This document shows positions 1-11,480 of a DNA stretch of 64,000 nucleotides, piece after piece; the first letter of the stretch is position 1; each line of letters starts with the position of its first letter. The DNA comes from Strongylocentrotus droebachiensis (lineage: Eukaryota > Echinodermata > Echinoidea > Camarodonta > Strongylocentrotidae): positions 62,001 to 126,000 of the forward strand of contig JAVYIG010005401.1 in assembly GCA_035222895.1 (NCBI GenBank), given 5' to 3'. A program made the translations under genes and the position numbers. The notes beneath the pieces were generated by a model that did no database searches, was not told where the DNA came from, and saw only the letters and a program-made list of their open reading frames with translations.

Positions 1-97
1 TGACAATGTAGATCATCATCATCATCATTATTACTATCACACAATATACTTTTATATTTGGTATTAAGCCATTATCGTTTTTTTGTTATGCCCGTAG

Positions 98-262
98 ATT
101 GACATTCCACTTAGCCTGCCATTTTTCAAGTGGCTCCTGGGGACTGAGGCTTCGCTGACCTCGTCTGACCTTCAGTTCATTGACCGCACCTTGGCCCGAT
201 CCTTCCAACAACTTGAGGAGCTTGGTCAGCAGAAACAACGGCTGGTCAATGACCCCTCCCAG
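98..262 (+). CDS. TRIP12: TRIP12 exon, start of HECT segment in window
   Basis: 55 codons, phase 0 at both ends. Contains [19 protein letters not shown] and [19 protein letters not shown], the TRIP12 HECT N-lobe. Acceptor cccgtag, donor CAG/gtaagc. Confidence 0.93.
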
Positions 263-3200
263 GTAAGCCTATGGAACAGTTGGTAGAGATGATTGGTACT
301 TTACTACGAACAAATCCAAGAATATCAGTGAATATTCATTAAAGATGTACTAGAACTTTTCATCTTGTACTTATCAGAGTTAAACCGCAAGAATGAACTG
401 AAAATGGACAACTAAAGGGACATAGCATGCACACAAAAAAAATGTTCTGATTGGCTACCGAAAATAATGGGAAACTAGGTGTCATGCCTGCCGTTCAATG
501 AAAAAAGGTTTTTTTTCAAGATGTTTGAAAGATCAGTGCTTGGAGCAGAGTTTCATAGAACCAGGAGATGTCAAATTTAAAAAGATTTAATGAATATTCA
601 ATAGAATTGTTATTCATTCAATGCTTCTTCTATGTATTCATGAATGTATTTGATCTTTACACCTAGACTGGTGCTAGTCTTCAGCTTGCCTTAAAGGTAC
701 TGAGCATAGACAGTAGCCCAGTGAAGGATCTGAATGTACAATGAATATTCAATAGAATTTTTTTCATTCAATGCTTTTTTAATATGTATTCAATGAATGT
801 ATTTGATCTTTACACCTAGACTGCTGCCAGTCTCCAGCTTGCCCTCGAGTCATTGAGCATAGACGGTAGCCCAGTAGAGGAGCTAGGGCTAGACTTCACG
901 CTGCCGGGCTATCCTCATATAGAACTGAAGAAAGGAGGCAAGGACATCGATGTCACCATTCATAATATAGACGAGTACCTCAAGGTAAGGCATAATAAAT
1001 TTACAATATTTCATAATTAATGCTTTAGCCCCATTGCACTACTTGTAGCTACTTGCTCCCTCCATATAGAAAACAATGCATAAGTGGTGCCTGTTGGTCC
1101 CCCCTGATCCTGTTTGTCTTATGTTAATTGAGAGCTGACAGAATAATGCGTGTATCAATGCACGCATCAATGTGCTTGCCATTTGAAACTATGTGCATTT
1201 CATTGCATCGTAATTTTGTAAGTGCTAGAGAAACGCGTATGCGCATCTCGGCCTTGCATTATCATTTTTAGCTGGGGGTTATCACTTTTTGATGCAAACT
1301 CTTTTGCACCGTAGACGTTGTAGGAAACAATGATGAAAGTTCACCTTTTACCTTTCATTCTTGAACATTTATTATAACATAGATTAATGTACATGTATGT
1401 GTTTGTTTTCATTCTCTTTAGCTTGTTGTTCGCTGGACCCTGAACGAGGGCGTATCCAGGCAGTTTGAAGCTCTTAAAGATGGATTCCAGTCTGTGTTCC
1501 CTCTCTCTCATCTACAAAGCTTCTACGGAGAAGAGGTAGGATTCATCCTCAACAGCTCTTCATCCTTAATCCTTACAGGACAGGATTCAAATTGGCAACA
1601 AAAATATTTTTCTGATTAATATTTTTCTGAATACATTGTTAAAATAAATTGTAAGGTCTCTGAAAACAATATACACGGCCAAAAATGCTGCTGAAAAGTT
1701 GAACTAAAATGGCTTATTTTAGTGTAGAACACGGTTATATTGAGATAGGTTTCGTCCCAACAGCAATTAATCCTTTCAGGACAGGATGCAAATTGGCAAC
1801 AATATTATTTTTCTGTTATTGCTACAAAGTTAAAATAAATTGTAATGTCTCTGAAAACAGTATACGCTGGCAAGAATGTTGCTGGCAAGTTGAACAAAAA
1901 TGATGAAATTCAGTAAAGAGTTCTGTATGTGCATGTGGAGATTTCATGCAATGTGTCCCATATGACACAAGTCTTTGACCCCGTTCATTTCATCCCAAAA
2001 CTTAAAATTCCTCGATATAACCTTTGACCAGCGGTTTAGTAATACAGTGAAACTTGTCTACAAAGACCACCCTAGAAAGACAAAAATGTGGTCTCTGTAG
2101 ACAGGTGGTCACTAAAGCAGGTTTGACTGTACCAGAAACAACCATTATTCAGTAATCTAATCAAAAGACTTTCATCTTTGGACAGAATAAATGGATTACA
2201 GAGCGTGTCGTTTGGGACATATAATATATAAGAGCTCTTAGAACACCATTTTGGAAACAGTCAAAATTTACCTGTCATTAGTGGATTTTAGATGTAGTCT
2301 GTACATGAAATTAACTTCTACTTTGAGTTTGTATCACACCCACGACAAAATGCCAGTCATATACTTGATTTGTATCTCACACCCATGACAAAATGCTGTT
2401 TAGATTCCTTCATTTTGATAATTAATGCATTTATTATTAATCAACAATTACTGCATTTTTATTGAATTTGCAGTCGTATCCATGATAAAATGTGGTGAGA
2501 TGTTGTAAGAGCTGATGAGAACTCAAATTTTCTTTATTTTCAAAAACAATTTTGTAAGTTGTGTTTTTAACATTTCAGTTGGATCAGCTGTTCTGTGGGA
2601 ATCGCAGTGAGCCTTGGGATATCAAGACATTAATAGAATGCTGCAGACCCGATCATGGCTATACACATGATAGGTAAGTTGTTGTAGTTGATAAACTTTG
2701 TTTAATATGTATATGACTGAAGGATTTACTGTGCATCTTCGTCAAACCCGTGGATGAGCGTCACAAAAGTTTCATGTTGTAAAGGGCTGCTTTTGATCAG
2801 CTTTGATGTCAATATCGGGTCCTGCAATCAACTGTTTAAAAAAAAAAATTGAAATAAAAAAAGAGGTAAAATTTTAAAGATTTTATTCTTTATGGTCATG
2901 TACTGATACGAACTGAAAGATTTCAAAGACTTTGATCCAACAGTAATTGTCAAGTACTAGAATATTGATACATAGGATACCTATTGAAACTTTTGCAACA
3001 TTGTGAGTGGCTGAGATTCACAAAAATGTTATAAAACGATTGAATTACACTTATCACAACATAAAGTTGAAATAGCCCTCGTTACCATTGGCAAATGTTT
3101 CTTGTTGTTTATTTAACCAACAGACTTTTGAAGCTTTCTGCCAAGATCTTTCCACATATCCAAAGCAATTAAAATTGATGTAACACGTCATAATTTCTAT

Positions 3201-4384
3201 GACTAAACCTAACAAATTTTACAATATTCTGTTTTGAATGCTGTCATTTTTTGTTGTTTTCTTCTGTACAGTCGTGCTGTGAAGCTATTATTTGAGCTCA
3301 TGGCATCGTACACAGACAGTCAACAGAGGGAGTTTCTTCAGTTCGTCACTGGAAGCCCCAAACTCCCCGTAGGAGGTATGAACAGCATCACTCTCTCATA
3401 ACTTTTATATACAATATGGTATTTGAGTATCTGAACGGATGAAAAGGCACAAGACACTCAACAATTTTATAATGTGCAAGAGTGTGCAATATAACAACCT
3501 TTTTTGGCATGGTAAGATGCCAAAGAACAAAAGTGAATATGTGCCTTAACCATGTTTCTGGTCTGGTTCTCTTCAAAGTTTCTCTTCACATTTTAAATGG
3601 AGGTAGTGTTTGCATATATGATGGCACATATTCATTTGTCATTGTATAATTTATGACTGGGTCAGGTATAGTGTGAGGTGCATCTATAGTGTTGAGTCCA
3701 GGCTTGAAGTTCAGAACCTGATAAGCATCTAGAAAAATTGACCATCTGTCAATTGTCACAGGGGCAACAAACCCTAACTTCTAATTGTAGCTAGAATTAA
3801 ATTTTCGATCCCACCGCTGTCACCGTTTTATAGGAGCAATCAACCTCATCTGTAACAATATCCCTAAATATAACCTACAACCTAATAGAAACATACGTTT
3901 ACACCCTAATCCTAAATCTGTCCGAAGGGAAAGCCTGAAGCCTGAAACAGTTGCAAAAAACAAATGATGGATTTCGTCATGTACTATATGCTTGTAGTAT
4001 ACTGCACTATACTACAAGCATATAGTAGACTATTTCGTGAGACTATTTTTTGGTGCCAGTTCATAGCATATTACATTGGAGTATGTTTAAAGTACTCAAA
4101 ATTTGATATCTGGACCTGTTTGATCCTGTTCAAATTTCATTTACATCACCTTGATATTAACGGACTAATAATTATTTCTTACTCCAGGTTTCCGTTCCCT
4201 GAATCCTCCTCTGACGATCGTGCGCAAGATGTTCGAAGGCTCTGAGGACCCGGACAAATTCCTTCCCTCTGTGATGACTTGTGTGAACTACCTGAAGCTC
4301 CCTGACTATACCTCAATGGAAGTCATGGCGTCCAAGCTTTCCGTAGCCACGCGAGAAGGACAGCAGTCTTTCCATTTATCATAA
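98..4384 (+). CDS. TRIP12: TRIP12-type HECT E3 ubiquitin ligase, 3' six exons (5' part outside window)
   Basis: Coding exons are 98-262, 820-984, 1422-1535, 2579-2673, 3272-3375 and 4188-4384. All have AG/GT borders and join in frame into 279 residues ending at TAA 4382-4384. The product is the C-terminal part of the HECT catalytic domain, which takes ubiquitin from an E2 onto a cysteine and transfers it to substrate; vertebrate TRIP12 acts in the nucleus in the ubiquitin-fusion-degradation and DNA-damage pathways. The sequence follows vertebrate TRIP12 almost without gaps: [66 protein letters not shown]. The catalytic cysteine lies in [15 protein letters not shown] in the last exon, and the C terminus is GQQSFHLS. 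The upstream WWE and ARM-like regions lie left of the window. The gene converges on ABCC5. Confidence 0.96.
590..889 (+). repeat. Tandem duplication of a TRIP12 exon start plus splice acceptor
   Basis: Two head-to-tail copies of about 150 bp (590-739 and 740-889). Each begins atgaatattcaatagaat, contains the acceptor tttacacctag and the first ~65 nt of the exon. The left copy reads [20 protein letters not shown] and then stops, so it looks like a decoy acceptor with a partial pseudo-exon. Confidence 0.85.
820..984 (+). CDS. TRIP12: TRIP12 HECT exon
   Basis: 55 codons, phase 0. Reads [17 protein letters not shown], then the highly conserved [20 protein letters not shown] and HNIDEYLK. Its first third and the upstream intron are tandemly duplicated at 590-739. 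Confidence 0.95.
1020..1180. repeat. Interspersed repeat (copy also at 29060-29190)
   Basis: The stretch tgcactacttgtagctac ... tgttggtc ... cttatgttaattgagagctga recurs with about 80% identity in an ABCC5 intron at 29060-29190, same orientation. Family not identified. Confidence 0.6.
1422..1535 (+). CDS. TRIP12: TRIP12 HECT exon
   Basis: 38 codons, phase 0. [19 protein letters not shown] and [14 protein letters not shown] match the TRIP12 HECT linker region. Confidence 0.95.
2042..2132. mobile_element. Short inverted-repeat element, AGTCAAACCTG family
   Basis: Begins acagtgaaacttgtctac and ends caggtttgactgta, so the ends are complementary. The interior, accaccc ... gtggtc ... gtagacaggtggtcactaaag, is shared with copies near 27.2, 49.7, 51.3 and 52.9 kb. 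MITE-like, with no coding capacity. Confidence 0.7.
2579..2673 (+). CDS. TRIP12: TRIP12 HECT exon
   Basis: 95 nt, phase 0 in and phase 2 out. [18 protein letters not shown] and [13 protein letters not shown]. Donor TAG/gtaagt. Confidence 0.95.
3272..3375 (+). CDS. TRIP12: TRIP12 HECT exon
   Basis: 104 nt. Completes the split Ser codon, then [20 protein letters not shown] and [15 protein letters not shown], the HECT C-lobe entry. Confidence 0.95.
4188..4384 (+). CDS. TRIP12: TRIP12 terminal exon with catalytic cysteine
   Basis: Runs from the acceptor actccag to TAA at 4382-4384. Encodes [17 protein letters not shown], the catalytic-cysteine motif [13 protein letters not shown], and the C terminus [12 protein letters not shown]. 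The end of this reading frame is repeated three times downstream in the 3' UTR. Confidence 0.96.
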
Positions 4385-4735
4385 CCAAGGCTCTTAGAGG
4401 GAAAGGGAAGGAGCTCCCAGACTGTAGCACTGAGACAGCTGCTGAGCTTTCTCGAGAAGGACAACGGTCCTTCGACATATGATAACAAAGGCTCCTACAG
4501 GGGAAGGGGAGGAGCTTTGTGACTGTAGCACCGAGACTGCTGCTAAGGCTCTCTGAAGCCACACGTGAAGGACAATGGTCTTTCCATTTATCATAACAAA
4601 GGCTCCCAGAGGGTAAGGGAAGGAGCTCCTTGACTGTAGCATCGAGACGGCTGCTGAGCTCCTTGTCGCCATACGAGTGGGACAACGATCCTTCCATTTA
4701 TCATATCAGAGGTTTCCTGGACAAACTAGGAGGAA
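4345..4735 (+). repeat. Tandem repeats of the TRIP12 coding end within the 3' UTR
   Basis: An imperfect unit of about 105-110 bp starts in the coding region (cgagaaggacagcagtc, about 4351) and recurs near 4451, 4563 and 4671. Each copy carries a relative of the final codons and, in most cases, the stop codon. The third copy still reads TREGQWSFHLS-stop. Spacer text such as gggaaggagctc and gactgtagca is shared by all copies. Confidence 0.85.
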
Positions 4736-7700
4736 CCATGTGGAGCCAGGGAAAAGACTGTATGGATAAGGATCCTGCACAGGAGGAGCACAAGCAGTCG
4801 TCCATACCGTTGATGCAAGATAGAAACGTGATCCTAAACGTTCGCAATGTGATAAGGAGCGAGTTGGATGTGAGTGCTTGTCTTTGAATGGGAGCATGTT
4901 CCCATTGGTCCTGTGCCAGATTGGAGCGCTTTCTCGGTAGTCTAAAAAATGAGAATGTGTTCCAATCAATTCTATAAAATATTTGAGCATGCTCTCACGT
5001 GTGTCCTCTTTTTAGTCCTCTTAAAGATGGGTGCGTTTCCATTCATCCCCTTGCAAGATGGGGGCATGTTCTCACCTACTTGTTTAATAATACGAGCATT
5101 GTCATTAACTTGATTGCTGCAGTCATGCTAAAGTAAGGATCATATTAGCTTATATACAGGCCAAATTGATTATCTATTGAGTACAAAATCAATACTACAT
5201 ATACTGTATACTCAAACTTTTATATTGTAAACAGCATCCACTTCAGATAGCGTTGAAGAAATTGACGACTTATGATGCCCAGTGGATAAGAAAGCTATGT
5301 AATTGAAAGTGATTTTTGTTTGTTTTTTGTTTTAGAAATCAAAAATGCATTTTTAAATCGTAATCCAGGGGAAAGTACAGAATTATTTTGATATTTGCAA
5401 AGAATTGCAACTAAGATCCACATTTCCTTTGTTTGTTTATTATTCAAGTTGTACGTACAGAAAGCAAAGTTAAAAAATAAAAACAAAACAGGATTCAATG
5501 AGTTGAATTTGAACGCTATCATATATCACAAATATATTCGACAGAAGTAAAGATTCATGGCAGGTGATTTATGTATTATACTTGGAGTTGTACACCAAAG
5601 AATCTAAATACAATGTAACTATCTTGCACTCAACAATGTTCACAACATATTTATTCTTTTTCGTGTATTAAACCTACAGTAGTTGCTCAAGGTTTCCCCC
5701 GTAATGGACCTTTAATTGGTATATTTGCCTTACTTTTGCTATAATGCATTTTCAGATTTGAAGGTACCGTTAGAATGATATTTTTTAGGCATATTTAATG
5801 ATTTAAAGGGGAAGTCTAGCCTGGTATTATGTTGATTTTCATAAAACCAGAACAAAATAGAAACTAGTCAGTGAATGTTTGAAAAAAAATTGATTAAAGG
5901 CAAAGACCAGTATTGGTAACGCCCCAATTTCAAAAAATGAAATGGAAGCTCTCATTACCAATCATGTGAAAGAATATGTTTTGACTAATACATGATGATA
6001 AAAAAATTGCCGGGAAACCGCCTACTAATTCATATATTTGGTAAATTTGTTTCTCTCATGGTCGTGTGAGAGATATAGGGTAGTCCCATATACATCTTTC
6101 TGTGTATAGTGCTTGTAACTTTACGAAGAATGGGCCAAATTTCTTATCATTTTGATGATTCCAGAACCTTGCAGATGCTAGATGCTAGATGATCAACCTT
6201 TTCTGATCGATTCCACAACGTTTCTTTCACAATGCAATCGCATGACCATTACTGGTCTTTACCTTTAAGAAAATAAGCAAGCAAGTTTTGAAGATCACCA
6301 AATTGTCAATGGTATGGTTTTTCATTAAAAAGCACCCCTCTTTGTTTTGATTTTTTAAAATTCATTAGTTTCCCTTTTTCTTGAAGAATATTGTGGCTTC
6401 AAACCTGTGCTGAAAAAATACATGTTCATCATCAGAAGCTCTTTGTGGTATTCCTTTGTTAAATACATTCACCTTAATGCAACAATGTTGATATTTTGAA
6501 AATTGGCTGATGATCAAACAAACAATAAATGAATGAATAAATGGATTGATAGATAGATAGATAGATAGATAAATACAAACATGTAGATATTTTATAAATT
6601 ATGAATAAATAAATACATAGATAAATATAATTAAATGGATAGGTCCTTGCAACAGAAATCATATCGTTGCCGATTTGTGCAGTGATCTTCAAAACTTCAA
6701 ATCTTGTTACTTTTCATCCGATTTTGCTCAAATTCCACTGGCCAATCATAGATGTTCCTGCTTTTAGATTTTCCCTTAAAATGCTTGGTTTAGAATTCAA
6801 ACTTCATTAAGTTGGTTGATTATTGTAGCAGTGCAATCATGCTTTTATTTTGCACTGGAATGCCTTTTATTTGTTCAATAATAGAAAAAAATTTCATGTT
6901 AAGAAAAACCACGGTTATATTCTTTGTAAAGCCTTCATAAAGAAACAATATCTTTATTCATGTGCTTACATAGTTTACGAGAACCACTGTGTTAATGTCC
7001 ATAAGTGACATTAGTGCCATATCTGGTTCCTTAGCTCTCGTTTTATGTTGTATTAATAACGTGTAATGATGCATGTGTGTCCTCAATTCGACCTGATCTG
7101 ATGACTTGCAATTTCCTTTTTTTTGTTCCAAACCTTCAGGTTTTGACAAATAAATATAAATCGCAAAATTCAACAAAGTTTTCACCAAAAATCTAAAAAC
7201 TGTAGATTAATTAATTGTAAAAAAACAAAATGCTAAGTAAAGGTTGAGAAACTGTATCTGGGTCTTGCCTTAAAAAAAAAAGATGCTGCAATTTATTCAA
7301 ATTGATCGCACCTTGATATCAATGACAAGTCTACACTATTTAAAGAGATAGTTTGTAAGTTTGCAATTGAAAAGAACAAAATTGTCAATCAATCCTGGCA
7401 ACTGCAACTCTTCAGAAGACAGGGCCCTCGTCTGTTAGGAATTTGGTTGATCGTGTTGCCCCATATGTGCATTTATGCGTGGTACTTTTTCAAGAAAAGG
7501 ATAATATGGAGATTGAAAGTGTCATTGGAGAAAGATGAAAAATGCTTTATTCTGTATTCAATACAGTTTTCAAAGTCACACTGATTTTGCACTTCAGTTG
7601 CACATCGTTCATGAAGAAATGCACAAATTGATTTCTGTATTCACTTTTTCACTTCCATCAACTGCGGCACACATGTACACGTGAAATAAGTTATTTTCCA

Positions 7701-8860
7701 CGCTAGAAGCATAATTTGTGTACACATTGAACATCAGACTGTTTTGTACAGCGTATTCCCACACGTACATGCTCATTTTGTTGGTTAAATGTTGCCCCAA
7801 AAAGGAAACTAGCACAGTCACGGTACATTTAATTTACTTGGTTATTTTAATTCCTTCATGATTCACAAATGTGTTGCTAGGTCAGGGCAGAGCTCGGGTA
7901 AGATCCTGAAAAATAATTTTGTTTTAGGCACGTTGTTTGCATTTTGCAATGTGTACAAGTTGTATAGAGAACATATGATGCAGAACTACACTTTGAAATA
8001 TTTGATGCCGTAAATTATTTTGTCCATCAAAAGTTATGAATGAAGCCTATTGTAAGAAAATGTCACATAAATGCATGCTTTGTCTGACCTTTTTTCATTT
8101 GCGAACCAGCCATTACAAATTTGAAGTATCAAACTTCTGTGGACGAGGATATTTGAAATAAAAGAATGATATAAGTCAACTTGACGATACTATGGGGTTA
8201 CTAAACAATATTCTAAGTGTATTGTATGTGAGAGATGTAATAATTAATGATATGTTCATAGAGAATTATAATATTTAGGATATAAGAATACTAGCAGTAT
8301 TTCTGTAGAACAATGATTTCTTTTTCTTTTTTTGCATATTTACATTTCAATTCTCAAGCACTTGTATAAATATGATGAAAATAATATGATGATGGTATTA
8401 ATGATGTGATGAGGTATATGATAGGCAACAGTGATACGATGTATGAGACGAATACATTGATGTATACGGTACACTGAAAATGATACGATAAATACATTGA
8501 TGTATTAACTAAAAAAATAATTTTTGAGAAAAACTGATGTAAACTTTTCCTGTCACTATCTATTGTGAGGTGTATGTTTTTGATGCAATGATGTAAAAGA
8601 AATATAACTTTTTTTTCTTCTCTCTTCTGTAATTAATGCGTGATAGGAGTGACTTGGTGAATGATGATCATATTAATGAGTTTGTCTAAACTCTGACTGT
8701 GGATATTATGTGAAAGATTTTCTGTTTTTTTCTGTTTTTTTGCTAGTTTTTTCATTTCTTCAAACTTTTTTTTATTGATTTTCTGTAAGTTGTCAAGATG
8801 CTGTGTAGACTACGATATGAGAAACAAAATGCACTTAAATGGGTTCAATAAAAAAAGAAA
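4736..8860 (+). other. Probable TRIP12 3' UTR / intergenic DNA
   Basis: No convincing coding exon. AT-rich sequence with repeat copies (5806-6268, GATA tract at 6548-6570). A candidate polyadenylation signal, AATAAA, lies at about 8847-8852 in ttcaataaaaaaag. The UTR end is a guess. Confidence 0.3.
5895..6268. mobile_element. MITE with TTAAAGGTAAAGACCAGT ends
   Basis: Terminal inverted repeats are ttaaaggcaaagaccagta at the left and tactggtctttacctttaa at the right. The interior is related in inverted orientation to the element at 62152-62601 (cgggaaaccgcctactaatt; agatgtatatgggacta complement). Non-coding, inserted in the putative TRIP12 3' UTR. Confidence 0.75.
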
Positions 8861-9523
8861 AATATGACCAAGTTAAATCCGAGTCTCAAGTTGTTGTATA
8901 TATTGTGGTATCGTGGTGTTTTGTGAATATGGTATAAACGAGCAGATCAGTCGCACTGCTGAGGAAGACGCCAGACAGACAACTGTCTTATAAAGAGTTA
9001 CGATCGATTGATCCAAATCAATCGTTAGTCCTACAAGCAATCGCAAGTTGCAGTCTGCTATCTTGTATGTACGTAGTTGCGATTGATATCATGTACAAAT
9101 GAGTTGCGATTGATATTAATTCTTCATAAGACGGGGCCCAGATGAAACAAACAAAAGTTTACATGACTCTGAATGGCCAAAATCAGTCAATTTGGAGTTT
9201 GTTTGGCAGTCTGACTAAGAAATGAAATAAGTTGATCATACGGAGCGCAAACAAATCAGAGAAACGGGTATGAGAGAGTGAACAAAGAAATGAATAGTTA
9301 GAAAATACTGAATTTATCAAACTTGATATGGGGCTTTCGAGTTGGTAATGTCTCTGTAATGTTTTGTTTTACAATTCTCCCATCTTTTTACCATATATAT
9401 TAGGAAATATGTCATTCTACAAATGCCTTTTTGAAAATTAAGAAAAACTATAAAATATTTCATTGTACAACATATACCGTGTAATATAATAATTTAAAAC
9501 AATTTATATAAGGCTGCATGTAC

Positions 9524-9752
9524 AACAAAATTATTCATACCCTTACCAAGTCTTGTTACTTTTTATGTATATGAAAAATTGTTTTGGCCTGATTAATGTT
9601 TCTTGAGAATGTGAACTTATTAAAGGTTACATCTAAAGTATTCAATAAAGGCCCTAATTCAACCAGTCAACCTTTCATTCTTGATTTACACACAAAAAAA
9701 AAAAAAAAAAAAATTGAATTTACAAGGGGTATGAATAATTCAGTCGTTAATT
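9524..9752. mobile_element. MITE with AATTATTCATACCC ends
   Basis: Left end aaattattcatacccttac, right end ggggtatgaataatt. The interior ggccctaattcaac ... cctttcattc is shared with the copy at 49519-49907. Contains a 20-bp poly-A run near 9692-9711. Confidence 0.7.
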
Positions 9753-9776
9753 GTACATGTACCTTGGTTATCTCCA

Positions 9777-11035
9777 ATAAGGGAGTTTACAGATAGCACA
9801 TGGTACAAATGACCCCAAATATCCACAGATCTTTTACACATAGAGAAGTTCCACTTTGAGCATCTTATACCCCATTCACAGTGGCCTCAAACACCGCGAC
9901 AGCAGCGGGACTGTCCCGCTGCTGTCGCGGTGTTGTCTTCAGTGTGAAGGCTCGGACCCGTTATAAACTATCGCGGGATAACACCGCCTAGCGATAACGC
10001 CGACACAAACTATCGCTAGGGACGCCTAGCTACAGCAGCGGGACAGTCCCGCTGCTGTCGCGGTGTTTACTCAGTGTGAAGGCTCTCCGCTATAACACCG
10101 CGACAAACACGTGTGATTTGTTTACTTACCTATCACTGACCTCTTTTCTACAGCAATGGGGAACATAAAGTGAAATAGAAATAAAGTAACCAGTGGACTC
10201 AAATTGATTTCATTATTATGTAGGTATTATAATTATCCAAATAAAAATATTTCACACTTCAAAAAATTAAAATATTCTGACTGGAAGCAATAAAAATGCT
10301 AGTTTTTTAAAAAGTAATATGATCGAGGATACAAAAAGCAACTTGACATGTTTACCGCGCAATTTCAAGCAAGTATTTCCGGTCATATCGGGGTCACTCG
10401 CGGGTCATGAGCCATGCATACACGTGTTTGTTACGGAGGTAATAAAAATCACCCGCTGCAGCGTGAATGGGTACATGATATTTATCCCGCTGCTGCAGCG
10501 GGATAACTTTTCTACTGTGAATGCATTTGTAGCGGTGTTATGGCGGTGTCGCCGCTCCGCTACAACGCCGCTACAAATTTCAAAACCACTGTGAATGGGG
10601 TACTAGAATAATAACTGCCAAAGTCCTAGATGTGCTTCATGAATACCTTTTGTTCGACCTCTTGAAAAGAATACTTCCACCTGCGTATCATAGAATGTAC
10701 CGTTGGTGCATAAATGAATAATGTTACTTAACTTTCACGAGCGCATATCCAGTATTCATCTCTGTGGGTTTTACCATTTTGGTACAAATGACCTTTATCT
10801 GCCCATGCGCAGATTGTATCTGTAAACTCCCTTATAGCGTCAAAGCCATCATTCATTTATGCACCGGCTGTATATTCTTTGATAGATGGTTTGAAGTATT
10901 CTTTTCAAGAGGGCTGCAAACAAAAGGTATTCATGAAGCACCTCCATCACTTTGGCAGTGATTATTCTAAACTGCACAACTTTGGACTTCTCCACGTTTA
11001 AAAGATGAGTGGATATTTGGGGGTCATTTGTACAA
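9777..11035. mobile_element. Mosaic fold-back repeat that received the GC-rich MITE
   Basis: Left flank gggagtttacagat and ggtacaaatgaccccaaata reappear in inverted form at about 10826-10845 and 11008-11031 (tctgtaaactccc; tatttgggggtcatttgtac). Related single copies lie near 27.94-28.09 kb and 53.16-53.34 kb. The 9870-10600 element interrupts the left arm. Confidence 0.55.
9870..10600. mobile_element. GC-rich 731-bp MITE, CCCCATTCACAGTGG ends, TA duplication
   Basis: Perfect 15-bp terminal inverted repeats CCCCATTCACAGTGG / CCACTGTGAATGGGG, with TA on both sides (9868-9869 and 10601-10602). The interior is far more GC- and CpG-rich than its surroundings. It is built of nested palindromes such as ccgcgacagcagcgggac followed by its complement, repeated at about 9890 and 10025. 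No transposase frame. Confidence 0.85.
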
Positions 11036-11094
11036 TATATTATCTACGAAGTGGTCTATTGCCTGAACGAGACTCGCCAAAAACATACAATTTG

Positions 11095-11480
11095 TTTAAA
11101 GGTGTGTGTGTGAAGTTAAGTTGGTTTTAATAGAAGCAGAAAAATGAGAGAAACTGGTTAGTAAAAATGTTCATTTACCGATGTACATTTACCCTAAATA
11201 TGATTATTGCAAAACTGTTTTTTGTACAACCCTTGTATGAAACAAATCTATTCCATCATCAATAACTAACAAAATGCAAGATTATGGAATTCTTGTACAG
11301 AGTGAATTAGAGAAGAGCTCGCGAGTGTCAATTTGTGTTTCACTCATGAAAATTTTAAAAATTCATAACTTTTCTATTTTTAATCGGATATTGGTCAAAC
11401 TTTCACTAAATTGTTTCTCTCATTTTTCTGCTTTATAAAAATACCCAACTTAATAACAGGAAGGACTTCCCCTTTAAAAC
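11095..11480. mobile_element. Inverted-repeat element with TTTAAAGG ends
   Basis: The left side, gttaagttggttttaatagaagcag then aaaaatgagagaaac, is complementary to the right side, gtttctctcatttttctg ... acccaacttaata. Ends tttaaagg / cctttaaa. A related half-copy lies at about 47510-47665. Confidence 0.55.
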
